Below are positions 27,315 through 36,180 of a DNA stretch of 64,000 bases, piece by piece. The DNA is from Tepiditoga spiralis. Its GTDB lineage: Bacteria > Thermotogota > Thermotogae > Petrotogales > Petrotogaceae. The stretch covers positions 1,010,501 through 1,074,500 of the forward strand of contig NZ_AP018712.1 in NCBI RefSeq assembly GCF_014701195.1, given 5' to 3'. Position 1 is the first letter of the stretch. Each line of letters starts with the position of its first letter. The translations under genes were made by a program, and so were the position numbers. The notes beneath the pieces are model-generated. The model made no database searches, was not told where the DNA came from, and was given only the letters and a program-made list of their open reading frames with translations.

Positions 27315-27764
27315 ATGAGAGAAATAATGTCTGTTATCGAAGTAAAGGATAAATATGTTTATTTATTAACTCAAAGAGCAGGTGAATGTGATAGTTGTGA
27401 ACTTCATGGTGCTTGTAGTATTACAGGAGGACCAGATCTTAAAATAAGAGCAAAAAGAAATGAAAATTTAGAATTAAAAGAAGGAGATACAGTTGTTGTG
27501 GAATTGCCTAAAGTTTCTATAACAAAAATGTCTTTTGTTGTTTATGGATTACCACTTATAGTATTTTTGTCATTTACCATACTCTTTTATCTTCTTGGAT
27601 TTGGAGATGTAAAATCTTTTTTATTTGGTTTAACTTCTATGGCTATTACATATACTGGAATTGCAATATATGATAGAAAAAAATTAAAAGATTCTTATTT
27701 TCCAGAAATTATAGATAAAATAAATACACCAACTACTTTTAAAGTAATTAATCCGAACGTATAG
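27315..27764 (+). CDS. RseC/MucC-family membrane protein
   Basis: A 149-aa protein. The N-terminal domain carries the cysteine cluster CDSCELHGAC typical of RseC, followed by 'GDTVVVELPKVS'. Two transmembrane segments lie at about residues 76-96 and 100-120 (FVVYGLPLIVFLSFTILFYL, then LFGLTSMAITYTGIAIY). The family is named for positive modulation of sigma-E and is also found with Rnf electron-transport genes, where it acts on SoxR reduction. Its place directly after an ECF sigma gene supports a role in regulating it. The stop codon lies inside the loop of the terminator hairpin. Confidence 0.85.
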   Translation: MREIMSVIEVKDKYVYLLTQRAGECDSCELHGACSITGGPDLKIRAKRNENLELKEGDTVVVELPKVSITKMSFVVYGLPLIVFLSFTILFYLLGFGDVKSFLFGLTSMAITYTGIAIYDRKKLKDSYFPEIIDKINTPTTFKVINPNV

Positions 27765-27777
27765 TTCGGGTTTTTTT
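27753..27777 (+). terminator. Intrinsic terminator of the sigma/RseC operon
   Basis: CCGAAC, loop GTATA, GTTCGG, then a T run. It overlaps the last codons of the RseC-like gene. Confidence 0.88.
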
Positions 27778-27964
27778 ATGAAAAAATTTTCGTGAAAAAT
27801 ATTTCATAGGTTGAGAATGTGAGAGAATAAACTATTTAATTTAAGTTAATCAATTATAAGTATAATTATTTTAAAAAAATCAGACTTTATTTTTTATTTT
27901 TTTAGGACTACAATAATGGTGTAACAAAAATAAATCAATCACTTTCATTTTGGGAGGTAAAGCC

Positions 27965-29245
27965 ATGAGCTTATACGAAAATGCTGTAAGACAATTTACA
28001 AAAGCATCAAAAATTATGAACTTAGAACCAGATCTAATCGATGTACTTTCAAAACCAAAAAGAGAATTAACAGTTAACTTTCCAGTAAGGATGGATGATG
28101 GTTCAATAAAAGTTTTTACTGGTCACAGAGTACAACACAATATTGCAAGAGGACCTGCAAAAGGTGGAATTAGATATCATCAAAATGTAACTCTTGATGA
28201 AGTTAAGGCACTTGCATTTTGGATGACATGGAAATGTGCTGTTGCAGATATTCCATATGGTGGAGGAAAAGGTGGAGTAACTGTTGATCCAAGAGAACTT
28301 TCAAATGGTGAACTTGAAAGATTATCAAGAAGATTCTTTTCTGAAATACAAATAATAGTTGGTGAAAATAAAGACGTTCCAGCTCCAGATGTTAATACAA
28401 ATGGTCAAATAATGGCTTGGTTTATGGATACATATTCAATGAACAAAGGTGCAACAACATTAGGAATCGTTACAGGTAAACCACTTGAAGTTGGTGGATC
28501 ACTTGGTAGACCAGAAGCTACTGGTAGAGGAGTTAGAATCTGTATTGAAGAAGGTGTTGAATACTTAAGAAAAGAAGGTAAAATCAACAAAGCAAATGGT
28601 GAATTAAAGGTTGCTATTCATGGATTTGGTAACGTTGGTTCTTATACAGCAGTTTTGACAGCTGAAGAACTTGGAATGAAGGTTGTAGCTGTTTCAGACG
28701 TAACAGGTGGCCTTTATAAAGAAGAAGGATTTACAGTAGAAGAATTGAAAGATCTTGTTGAAAAAACAACAGAAAGAAAAACAGGTTTAGCAGAAATTAA
28801 TCCTGGATTTAAAACAATAACTAATGATGAAATATTTACTTTAGATGTAGATGTTTTAGTTCCTGGAGCAATTGAAAATGTTATAACAGAAAAGAATGCA
28901 AATGAAGTTAAAGCAACATTAATTGTTGAAGCAGCAAATGGTCCTATAACTCCAGAAGCTGATGAAATTCTTCAAAAGAAAGGTATCTTTATTGTTCCAG
29001 ATTTCTTAGCAAATTCTGGTGGAGTTACAGTTTCTTACTTTGAATGGGTACAAGGATTACAATCATTCTTCTGGTCACTCGAAGATGTAAGAGACGCATT
29101 AAACAAAAAAATGAGAAATGCATTCCACAGTGTAATTGATACAATGAAAAAATATGACTTAGATATCGATATGAGATCAGCAGCTTATATAGTTGCAATT
29201 GAAAGAGTAGCAACAGCTACAAGATTAAGAGGTATCTATCCATAA
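27965..29245 (+). CDS. gdhA: Glutamate dehydrogenase
   Basis: A 426-aa Glu/Leu/Phe dehydrogenase interconverting glutamate and 2-oxoglutarate plus ammonia with NAD(P)H. The substrate domain shows RGPAKGGIRYH, MTWKCAVADIPYGGGKGGV (catalytic Lys in the K-C/A-A segment) and PAPDVNTN. The Rossmann domain follows with AIHGFGNVG. The size is that of the hexameric archaeal/thermotogal type (about 415-430). An ATG at 27965 after GGGAGGT is the start; the frame extends to 27950 only through the ribosome site. It is a single-gene unit. Confidence 0.96.
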   Translation: MSLYENAVRQFTKASKIMNLEPDLIDVLSKPKRELTVNFPVRMDDGSIKVFTGHRVQHNIARGPAKGGIRYHQNVTLDEVKALAFWMTWKCAVADIPYGGGKGGVTVDPRELSNGELERLSRRFFSEIQIIVGENKDVPAPDVNTNGQIMAWFMDTYSMNKGATTLGIVTGKPLEVGGSLGRPEATGRGVRICIEEGVEYLRKEGKINKANGELKVAIHGFGNVGSYTAVLTAEELGMKVVAVSDVTGGLYKEEGFTVEELKDLVEKTTERKTGLAEINPGFKTITNDEIFTLDVDVLVPGAIENVITEKNANEVKATLIVEAANGPITPEADEILQKKGIFIVPDFLANSGGVTVSYFEWVQGLQSFFWSLEDVRDALNKKMRNAFHSVIDTMKKYDLDIDMRSAAYIVAIERVATATRLRGIYP

Positions 29246-29254
29246 CAATAATTA

Positions 29255-29276
29255 ACGGGCCCTTAGGCCCGTTTTT
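29255..29276 (+). terminator. Intrinsic terminator of gdhA
   Basis: ACGGGCC, loop CTTA, GGCCCGT and T tail. The stop of the convergent gene at 29275 lies at its edge. Confidence 0.9.
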
Positions 29277-30153
29277 ATATTTTAATTTCAATTGGAATTC
29301 CACCAAATTTTCCATTTTTCCATTTTATATATTTACCTTTTAAATCCGTTCTTTTGTATTTTCCAAAACTTTTTTTAAGTTTAAAAGTTTTATTGAAGTT
29401 CATATTTTTTAAGTTAAAATCAATTAATTTTGTATCTAAAATATGATAATCTTTTTTTGAAACACCATAAGCGTCTAAAGATAAAAAATTAGCAAGTTTT
29501 AATGATGTGTTTAAAAATTCTTCTTTTATTATTTCGAAATCAAACCCAAAAGTATCAATACCCAAAATTTGAAAATCATATTTTTTCTTGTATTCTTGTA
29601 ACTTTATTATTCTTTCAAAAATCATTTCTTCTGTTTGATATAAAGTAACTTCACCATTTGCATAAAATGAAAAAGATTCTAATAAATAATAATCACTTTT
29701 CCAAGTAGACGTTTTTAAATTTTTAAATACATCATCTGGATTCCAAACATTCATTATTACTGATAACTTATTTTCATGAACTAAATCTATTATTTGTTTT
29801 CTTCTATCATCATCATTTCCATAATCATTTCCAAATTCATCTAAAAATATTCCATAAACTCCCATTTCTTTCCAAAGATTTATTAACTTATTTATTTCTT
29901 TTAAAGTCCAATGAGAATCAAAATCTCTATTCCCACATGCAATATATCCAAAACTTTCATTTTTTAAATTTTTAATAATTGTTTTAGATTTTTCATGATC
30001 TTCATGTGATTCAAATTCAATACTTTTAAAAGATCTTTTTGATCCTGGAAATACTATTAAATCATAATTTTTAAAAGAATTTATAGCTTTATTAATATCA
30101 TAATATTCATTGATACAAGAAGGGTATCCATAGTATATTAATGCTTTTTTCAT
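29275..30153 (-). CDS. GH114-like TIM-barrel protein, putative glycosidase
   Basis: A 292-aa protein without a signal peptide. It resembles the endo-alpha-1,4-polygalactosaminidase (GH114)/TM1410-type barrel: an early 'YYGYPSCINEY', a strand ending DLIVFPG, later FGYIACGNRDF and GVYGIFLDEFGNDYG. The acidic Asp-Glu pair at the end of a barrel strand (FLDEF) is where catalytic residues occur in these folds. Another strand ends with LGIDTFGFD. Activity on galactosaminoglycan is not shown, and a cytoplasmic location is unusual for that family. It is transcribed alone, convergent to gdhA and divergent from the hydrolase operon. Confidence 0.55.
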   Translation of the reverse strand: MKKALIYYGYPSCINEYYDINKAINSFKNYDLIVFPGSKRSFKSIEFESHEDHEKSKTIIKNLKNESFGYIACGNRDFDSHWTLKEINKLINLWKEMGVYGIFLDEFGNDYGNDDDRRKQIIDLVHENKLSVIMNVWNPDDVFKNLKTSTWKSDYYLLESFSFYANGEVTLYQTEEMIFERIIKLQEYKKKYDFQILGIDTFGFDFEIIKEEFLNTSLKLANFLSLDAYGVSKKDYHILDTKLIDFNLKNMNFNKTFKLKKSFGKYKRTDLKGKYIKWKNGKFGGIPIEIKI

Positions 30154-30196
30154 AAAAATAATCTCCTTCCTATTATTTTAATACTATACTTTTACC

Positions 30197-30225
30197 TTGA
30201 TAGCATTGTATAATATAATTATAAC
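30197..30225 (+). promoter_or_regulatory. Promoter of the hydrolase-STAS operon
   Basis: TTGATA (30197-30202), 17-base spacer, TATAAC (30220-30225). A TATAAT also lies within the spacer, so the exact -10 is uncertain. Confidence 0.5.
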
Positions 30226-30246
30226 ACTATTTTAAAGGAGTAAAAA

Positions 30247-31233
30247 ATGAAAAAATATAATAAACTCATGGCATTTTTTATAAAATCAAGACATATATTT
30301 AGAGAAATAATAGTCTTTGTTTTATTTATTTTAAGTATTTTTAATGGATGGATAGTAATTTTTTATAGTTTTATAATATTTAGTTTTATATATATTATAA
30401 ATATTCTAAAAAGAAAATTACCACTTGATGTTGAATATAAAGGAGAAAAAAAAACATATACTTATAAAGAAAACTTAAAATTAGATATATGGTATCCAGA
30501 AAATATTAATGAAATACATCCTGTAATTTTGTTTTCTCATGGTGGAGGATGGATTTCGGGATTTAGAAATCAACCCAATAATGTTTCTTGGTGTAAATAT
30601 CTTGCATCAAATGGTTTTGCAGTTGTTTCAATAGATTATAGATTTGGTTTTAAAAACTCTATGAAAGAAATATTAAAAGATTATACGGACTCTTTAGAAT
30701 TTTTAAAAACTAATGCTAATAAACTTAAATTAGATAAAAGAAATATAGTTTTAATGGGTCTTTCTGCAGGAGGACATCTTGCTATGCTATATGCTGCACA
30801 TAATTCTTATATAAAAGATAAAGAAAAAATGGCAGGTATTAAAGGTGTTGTTTCTTATTATACTCCAGCAGATTTAAATGATTTATTTGAAAAAAATGTT
30901 AAATCTTTATTTTCAAAATTTGCAGTAACGACTACATTAAAAGGTTCTCCTCAAAAGATAAAAGGAGAATATATATATTATTCACCAATATCATGGATAA
31001 ATTGTAATATGGTACCTGTTTTGCTTGTACATGGAAAAGAAGATGATGTAGTTCCATTTGAAAGTATGTTGAAAGTTGTAAAAAAATTAAAAGAAAAAAA
31101 TATAAAACATGAAGTTTTAGTACATAAAAATGGGGGTCATACATTTGAATTTTATATGAATGACTATCATACAGTTAAAATAGTAAAAAAAACTGTAGCA
31201 TTTATAAGGGCGTGTTTTAAAGATGAAAATTGA
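30247..31233 (+). CDS. Membrane-anchored alpha/beta hydrolase (esterase-like)
   Basis: A 328-aa protein. Two hydrophobic segments at about residues 17-55 anchor it in the membrane. The hydrolase domain starts near residue 70: LFSHGGGWISGF (oxyanion HGGG), VSIDYRFG, nucleophile elbow GLSAGGHL (Ser), acid in GKEDDVVPF and His in NGGHTFEFY. These place it in the BD-FAE/carboxylesterase group with an intact Ser-Asp-His triad. The substrate is unknown; an acetyl- or acyl-ester on lipid or polysaccharide is plausible. Its end overlaps the next gene by 11 bases, so the two hydrolases are co-translated. Confidence 0.82.
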   Translation: MKKYNKLMAFFIKSRHIFREIIVFVLFILSIFNGWIVIFYSFIIFSFIYIINILKRKLPLDVEYKGEKKTYTYKENLKLDIWYPENINEIHPVILFSHGGGWISGFRNQPNNVSWCKYLASNGFAVVSIDYRFGFKNSMKEILKDYTDSLEFLKTNANKLKLDKRNIVLMGLSAGGHLAMLYAAHNSYIKDKEKMAGIKGVVSYYTPADLNDLFEKNVKSLFSKFAVTTTLKGSPQKIKGEYIYYSPISWINCNMVPVLLVHGKEDDVVPFESMLKVVKKLKEKNIKHEVLVHKNGGHTFEFYMNDYHTVKIVKKTVAFIRACFKDEN

Positions 31234-32227
31234 TTTTAATTATGAAAAACAAAAAATAAAATATATATCTGGATATATATTTAAAGGAAGACATTATAGA
31301 TGTGATTATATAAGATTTCCAACATTGTATAGAAATCCTGCAATTGGTACGGAAACAGTAGAAATTTATAATTATAAACCAAAAGAAAAAAGTTCAGCAT
31401 CTGTTTTAATACTTCATGGGCTTGGAAGTGCCAATATAAAATTTTTATTATGGATGGGAAGTCATTTGGCTTCTGTAGATATAAATGCTACAATATTAAT
31501 ACTCCCTGGAAATTATACAAGAGTAGATAATAAATCTGTTAGTGGGAGAAATTATCTTTGGCCACAAATGAATGTTATGAAGCAATTTTGGGAAAACTCA
31601 GTGGTTGATGTTATGTCTACCATAGATTTTCTTGAACAAGAAAATCTATGGAAAAAGGATAATAATTGTGTATTGGGTTATTGCCTTGGAGGTATGGTTT
31701 CTACAATAACTTCAGCATTTGATAAAAGAATAAAAGATTTAATTTTAATGACTGTAGGTGGACACTTACCAAGTATAATGTATGATTCACCAGCTACTAA
31801 ATTTATAAGAAGATTAATAAAAAAGGGGTTTAAATCAGATTATAATTTGAGTGAACCGGAAAAAATGTTTGATATATACGAAAAACAATTTCAAATAGTA
31901 AAATATATGACAGCTAATGAAATAATAACTTCAAACGAGATACATCCACTATTTAAGATAGATCCATTATCTTATGCACATTTATTAGATGCAAATAGAG
32001 TTACTTTTATAGAAGCAATATTTGATAGAACATTATCAAGGAAAAGTAGAAAAAAATTATTAAAAGAATTTAAAAAGAGTAATCATTATTTAATTCCAAT
32101 TGGACATGTTTCGTGGCTTCCATTTCAATATATGTTAGCTCAATACATAATGAATAAATTAAATATAAAAGATTTAAAATTAAAAGCAAGACTTCTTGAA
32201 AAACAAAAAATAGACGAAGAATTTTAA
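31223..32227 (+). CDS. Alpha/beta hydrolase with Cys at the nucleophile position
   Basis: A 334-aa hydrolase-fold protein. VLILHGLGS provides the oxyanion strand and the elbow reads LGYCLGGMVS, i.e. G-x-C-x-G with Cys where most have Ser. A G-x-C-x-G elbow is known from polyhydroxyalkanoate synthases and dienelactone hydrolases. A His near the C-terminus (IGHVSWLPF) is well placed as the third residue. It has no signal peptide. It overlaps the preceding esterase gene and is followed by a STAS gene 13 bases later. Activity cannot be named; a PHA-synthase-like role is only a possibility, since the length is shorter than PhaC. Confidence 0.72.
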   Translation: MKIDFNYEKQKIKYISGYIFKGRHYRCDYIRFPTLYRNPAIGTETVEIYNYKPKEKSSASVLILHGLGSANIKFLLWMGSHLASVDINATILILPGNYTRVDNKSVSGRNYLWPQMNVMKQFWENSVVDVMSTIDFLEQENLWKKDNNCVLGYCLGGMVSTITSAFDKRIKDLILMTVGGHLPSIMYDSPATKFIRRLIKKGFKSDYNLSEPEKMFDIYEKQFQIVKYMTANEIITSNEIHPLFKIDPLSYAHLLDANRVTFIEAIFDRTLSRKSRKKLLKEFKKSNHYLIPIGHVSWLPFQYMLAQYIMNKLNIKDLKLKARLLEKQKIDEEF

Positions 32228-32239
32228 GGTGGTGAAGTT

Positions 32240-32548
32240 ATGGATTTTAACTTTAATGAAGTTAATGGAAGAGTTCAAGTGAAAATTATTGGAGATATGG
32301 ATGTAATGGGCGCTACAATGAATAAAAATCTTTTTTTTGAAAAATTAAAGCAATATGAAGGAAAAGAATTTGATATTGATATGTCTAAAGTAAATTACAT
32401 AGATAGTACTGGTATAGGCTTTTTAATTTCTGTTTATAGAGAAGCTAAAAAACTTAAATCTACATTAATATTTTCTAATTTTAATGAAAATGTATTTAAA
32501 GTTTTGAAAATGACTAATTTAGATAAAGCATTACCAATAAAATATTGA
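32240..32548 (+). CDS. STAS-domain protein (anti-sigma factor antagonist-like)
   Basis: A 102-aa single STAS domain. The motif VNYIDSTGIGFLISVYREAKK holds the Ser that is phosphorylated in SpoIIAA/RsbV proteins. The SD GGTGG precedes the ATG. Family members switch partner proteins (anti-sigma kinases, lipid transporters) by phosphorylation of that Ser. No anti-sigma kinase lies nearby. It is the last gene of the operon with two hydrolases, so it may regulate a partner encoded elsewhere. Confidence 0.85.
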   Translation: MDFNFNEVNGRVQVKIIGDMDVMGATMNKNLFFEKLKQYEGKEFDIDMSKVNYIDSTGIGFLISVYREAKKLKSTLIFSNFNENVFKVLKMTNLDKALPIKY

Positions 32549-32567
32549 AATATATTTAAATAAAAAA

Positions 32568-32597
32568 AATAATTGCTAAAAGCAATTATTTTTTTTA
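32568..32597 (+). terminator. Intrinsic terminator of the STAS operon
   Basis: ATAATTGCT, loop AAA, AGCAATTAT, then a T tract. A second AT-rich palindrome (TTAATTAATC/GATTAATTAA) follows at about 32602-32627. Confidence 0.8.
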
Positions 32598-32698
32598 TTT
32601 TTTTAATTAATCGCATGATTAATTAATTTTTTTAATCTTTTTTTAACATAATTAGAGTATAATTTTTCATGATAAAAAAACTTTAGGAGGGAATATCT

Positions 32699-34192
32699 TT
32701 GAAAAAACTATTAATTTTTTTATTTTTGACAGTATCTTTTTTATCTTTTTCAGTTGGAATAAGACCTATGTTATTTGAAGTTAATGCAAAACCAGGAGAT
32801 ACAATTAATGAAGAGATATTTTTAGATCCAGAAATGATCGATAAAAATGTAAATGTTGAATTATATCAATTTATTCAAAATGAAAATGGAGAATTTTCTT
32901 TTTTAAAAGCGGATAAAGATGTTTTTCCAGAAATTAATTGGATAAACTATGAAAATAAAATTTTAGTACCAGCTGGGAAAAATACAATATCTAATGTGAA
33001 AATAAAGGTACCTTTAAATGCAAAACCAGGAACTTATAACTTTATATTAATGATGACACCAGAAACGGTTAAAGCTAAAACTGGTATATCAATAGTTATG
33101 AGGTATGCAGTTAGAATTTCATTGAATGTTAGTGGTATTAGTAGAAAAAAAGTGGAATTAAAAAATATAAATATAATTCCAGATCAAGATAAAAAACCAA
33201 CTATAGTAGCAACTGTATTGAATTCATCTGACTTTGATTTAAAAACATCTGTTAATGCAATAATAAGAAATATAAAAGGTAAAATTATAGAAAAAATACC
33301 TTTAAAAACAGCTTATATGATGAAAAATTCTAAAAATGAACAAAAAATATTATCTAAAAATGAAGTTCAGTTTTATGGAACTTCAAAGTATTTGGTTTCT
33401 GCCGGTGAGTATAGAGTAGATGTTTTTTTAAACTATGATGATAATCAAAAAATTTATACTTCGAAAATAAAAATACCTAAAAATGTATTTTCTTTTGCAT
33501 CTGGAAAAGAACTTGCATTAAAATTAAATCCAAATTTTTTATCTTATAAACTGTATCCGGGAGCAGCAAAAACTTCAGCAATAAGATTAGAAAATTTTAG
33601 TGACTTTAATACAAAGGTAAAAGTTGGGGGAGCAGAATTTCCTATTTCAAAGGATAAATCAATGTTAAAATGGATAAGTTTAAAAACAAAAAATCCAATT
33701 ATATTAAATGCTGGAAGACATACCAATTTAATAACAACTATTAGAGTTCCAAAAAATGTAGAAGACGGAGCTTATTATGGAAAATTATTGTTGAATTCAT
33801 ATACTAAGGACTCAACATTCTTAACTCAAGAAATAGTAAATTGTGAAGTTTTAATAGGAAATACAACTACAAATGCTACGGTTTTGAATTATAATTATAA
33901 GGAAATGAATGATTCTGGATCTTTTTCCATTAAAATAAAGAATACTGGAGATAGATATATATTACCAAAAGCAACTTTGAATATTTCTAATGAAAAAAGA
34001 GAATCTATAGGAAATTTTGGTTTATCTTCAACAAGTGAAAGTAGATGGTTAATGAATGGAGAATCGACAATATTGTTTGGAGATACAGTTAAACTTGAAA
34101 AGGGAAAGTATTATTTTTCTATAAATATTTATAATAGTGATGAAATTTTGACAAAGTATTCTGGAATATTGGATATAGGTGAAAAACAATGA
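32699..34192 (+). CDS. Exported Ig-fold protein, chaperone-like
   Basis: A 497-aa protein starting with TTG, eight bases after GGAGGG. A signal peptide (KKLLIFLFLTVSFLSFS) is followed by repeated Ig-like domains. The first (about 20-150) has the layout of pilus-chaperone or DUF916-like domains: 'FEVNAKPGDTINEEIFL', 'WINYENKILVPAGKNTIS' and 'IKVPLNAKPGTYNFILMM'. A related motif pair recurs near 275-390 (LYPGAAKTSAIRLEN, then IRVPKNVEDGAYYGKLLL). No anchor is visible. It overlaps the secretin-like gene by four bases (ATGA). I infer a periplasmic scaffold or chaperone for exported subunits; a precise family is not assigned. Confidence 0.6.
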   Translation: MKKLLIFLFLTVSFLSFSVGIRPMLFEVNAKPGDTINEEIFLDPEMIDKNVNVELYQFIQNENGEFSFLKADKDVFPEINWINYENKILVPAGKNTISNVKIKVPLNAKPGTYNFILMMTPETVKAKTGISIVMRYAVRISLNVSGISRKKVELKNINIIPDQDKKPTIVATVLNSSDFDLKTSVNAIIRNIKGKIIEKIPLKTAYMMKNSKNEQKILSKNEVQFYGTSKYLVSAGEYRVDVFLNYDDNQKIYTSKIKIPKNVFSFASGKELALKLNPNFLSYKLYPGAAKTSAIRLENFSDFNTKVKVGGAEFPISKDKSMLKWISLKTKNPIILNAGRHTNLITTIRVPKNVEDGAYYGKLLLNSYTKDSTFLTQEIVNCEVLIGNTTTNATVLNYNYKEMNDSGSFSIKIKNTGDRYILPKATLNISNEKRESIGNFGLSSTSESRWLMNGESTILFGDTVKLEKGKYYFSINIYNSDEILTKYSGILDIGEKQ

Positions 34193-35313
34193 AAAAAATA
34201 CTGAGTTTACTTGTATTAATTGTAGGTACAATTATATTTTCAGAGCCATTAATAACCGCTACTTTTTATAATTCGCAATTAACTGAAGCTTTGAATGAAG
34301 TTGCAATGCAAGCAGAAGTTACTATTTTAACAGATGAATATGTAAATGGAATTATTAGTGCTGATTTTACAGATACACCTGTTGCATCTGTTTTAACAAC
34401 TCTGTTAATGCCTGGTGGATTTTCTTTTAAAAAAATAAACGATAAAACTTATTTTGTTGGACTTGCTGATCCTAGAAGTAAAACTTTTTCTTATTTAGCA
34501 GAAAAAAAATTTATAAAATTAAATTATATATCTCCAGAAGACTTTATAAAGTTAGTACCAGATTCGTTTTTAAGTTATATAAAAATAAATTATATAGATA
34601 ATGGTTTGATCTTTTATGCTCCAGAAGAAAAAATAAAGTATTTAACAGAAATAATAAAAGAAGTAGACAAACCACAAACTGATATAAAATTGAATATCTA
34701 TGTTTTAGAAGTGGATAAACAATATTCAAGTTTATTATCTGGAAATTTAAGTACAATTAATCAAAATTTAGGTGATTCCTTTTCTTATACTAATCAAACA
34801 GTATCTTTTTCTGTAAATAACTTATTTCAAGCACAATTAAAAATGTTCGAAAGTGAAAATTTAGCAAATTTAGTATCAAATCAAAGCGTTTACATAAAAC
34901 CAGGAAAAACTTTGAATATAAACATTCTAAATAATAAAAATATAGTAATGAATATTGATGGAAAAGATTCAATAAAAACTGTTAACAATGGAATATCAAT
35001 TTCAATACTTCCAACGTATTATAATAAAAAAATAGATTTAGAAATAAGTTCTGAAATTTCAAAACTTTTAGGAGTATCAGGAAATAGTTATGATACAACA
35101 AAATCAATTTTACAAACTAAAGTTTCGTTGAATCCAAATGAAATGATTATGATAGCAAATCTTGATATGAATCAATTTTCAGATACAAAAAGTGGATTTC
35201 CTTTATTAAGAGAAATACCAATATTAAGATTTTTATTTTCAAATAACTTAAATAGTGAAGGGAATAAAAGATTGATGATATTTGTAAATGCTGTTGGGGG
35301 TGAAATTAAATGA
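34189..35313 (+). CDS. Short secretin-like outer-membrane protein
   Basis: A 374-aa exported protein. After the signal peptide an STN-like domain (about 22-85: FYNSQLTEALNEVAMQAEVTIL, then LMPGGFSFKKINDKTYFVG) and an N1-like domain (about 95-165: FIKLNYISPEDFIKL, EIIKEVDKPQ) precede a beta-rich C-terminal part. It ends with the secretin hallmark GFPLLREIPILRFLF and KRLMIFVNA. Secretins form the outer-membrane ring of type II secretion and type IV pilus machines. This one is much shorter than GspD or PilQ (600-800 aa) and none of their other components are adjacent. Start and stop overlap both neighbours (ATGA), pointing to tight stoichiometry. Confidence 0.75.
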   Translation: MKKILSLLVLIVGTIIFSEPLITATFYNSQLTEALNEVAMQAEVTILTDEYVNGIISADFTDTPVASVLTTLLMPGGFSFKKINDKTYFVGLADPRSKTFSYLAEKKFIKLNYISPEDFIKLVPDSFLSYIKINYIDNGLIFYAPEEKIKYLTEIIKEVDKPQTDIKLNIYVLEVDKQYSSLLSGNLSTINQNLGDSFSYTNQTVSFSVNNLFQAQLKMFESENLANLVSNQSVYIKPGKTLNINILNNKNIVMNIDGKDSIKTVNNGISISILPTYYNKKIDLEISSEISKLLGVSGNSYDTTKSILQTKVSLNPNEMIMIANLDMNQFSDTKSGFPLLREIPILRFLFSNNLNSEGNKRLMIFVNAVGGEIK

Positions 35314-36161
35314 AAAAACTTTTTATTTTGATATTTTTAAGTATTATTTCACTTCAAGTATTTGCAAATATATATTCTTATTCAATTTTTATAAAGAGAG
35401 AAAATAAAGAAATAACATTATTCAATATATCGGTAATTGAAGGCTATACATTTAAGTACAGCACAAATGGAATAATAGAGTCAGACTTTGAAATAACTCC
35501 AGTTAATACAACGAAAAAAGTTGTAACGAGTAAAATAAAAATTAATTCAAAAACTTTTTTGTTTGAAAATACAGTTAACTCTAAATTAGGAGAAAAAAAA
35601 TATTTATTAAAAGCAAAAGACTTAAATAATGAAAAATTTGAAATATACCTCATTGTAAATGGAATAAAAAATATAAATTTTGAAACAAAAAAAGAAAAAA
35701 ACTTCAATTCAATAAAGTATAAAAGTATAAATAATGAAGTTGTATTTAGTACAAAGTTAGGAAAGTTATATTTAAATTATTCTACTTTAAAAACAATAAG
35801 TATTGGATTTTATTATAAAAATTCATTATTAAAAATAAGTTCAAATGGCACAGAAATTAAAGCTTCAATAGTAGATAATACAAACATTGATAACTTAAAA
35901 TTAAATGCAGAATTTTATCCTATAATCTATAAAGATAAAAAAATAATGTTTGCACCAGAATTTAATTCAAAAATAAATTATTTAATATATGATTTTCTTG
36001 GAATAGAAACAAATATAAGTATGGTTGATTATAATTTTACTTTTAGTAGTGGACTATTTTTAAACTTTAATTTTAATGATATTAAAGTAAGTTCGGATTT
36101 GTTTTACAATATTTTAGAAAACAAGTATTCTTTTGAAGCTAAACTTGAATATATTTATTAA
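35310..36161 (+). CDS. Exported beta-rich protein, operon partner of the secretin-like protein
   Basis: A 283-aa protein with a signal peptide (KKLFILIFLSIISLQVFA). The rest consists of short alternating strands, rich in Asn, Lys and aromatics, ending in EAKLEYIY. The terminal Tyr after an alternating strand suggests an outer-membrane beta-barrel or a barrel-associated protein. I recognise no family. Its start overlaps the stop of the secretin-like gene (ATGA), so it likely belongs to the same complex. Confidence 0.55.
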   Translation: MKKLFILIFLSIISLQVFANIYSYSIFIKRENKEITLFNISVIEGYTFKYSTNGIIESDFEITPVNTTKKVVTSKIKINSKTFLFENTVNSKLGEKKYLLKAKDLNNEKFEIYLIVNGIKNINFETKKEKNFNSIKYKSINNEVVFSTKLGKLYLNYSTLKTISIGFYYKNSLLKISSNGTEIKASIVDNTNIDNLKLNAEFYPIIYKDKKIMFAPEFNSKINYLIYDFLGIETNISMVDYNFTFSSGLFLNFNFNDIKVSSDLFYNILENKYSFEAKLEYIY

Positions 36162-36180
36162 CGTCATGGGGGGCATTGAA

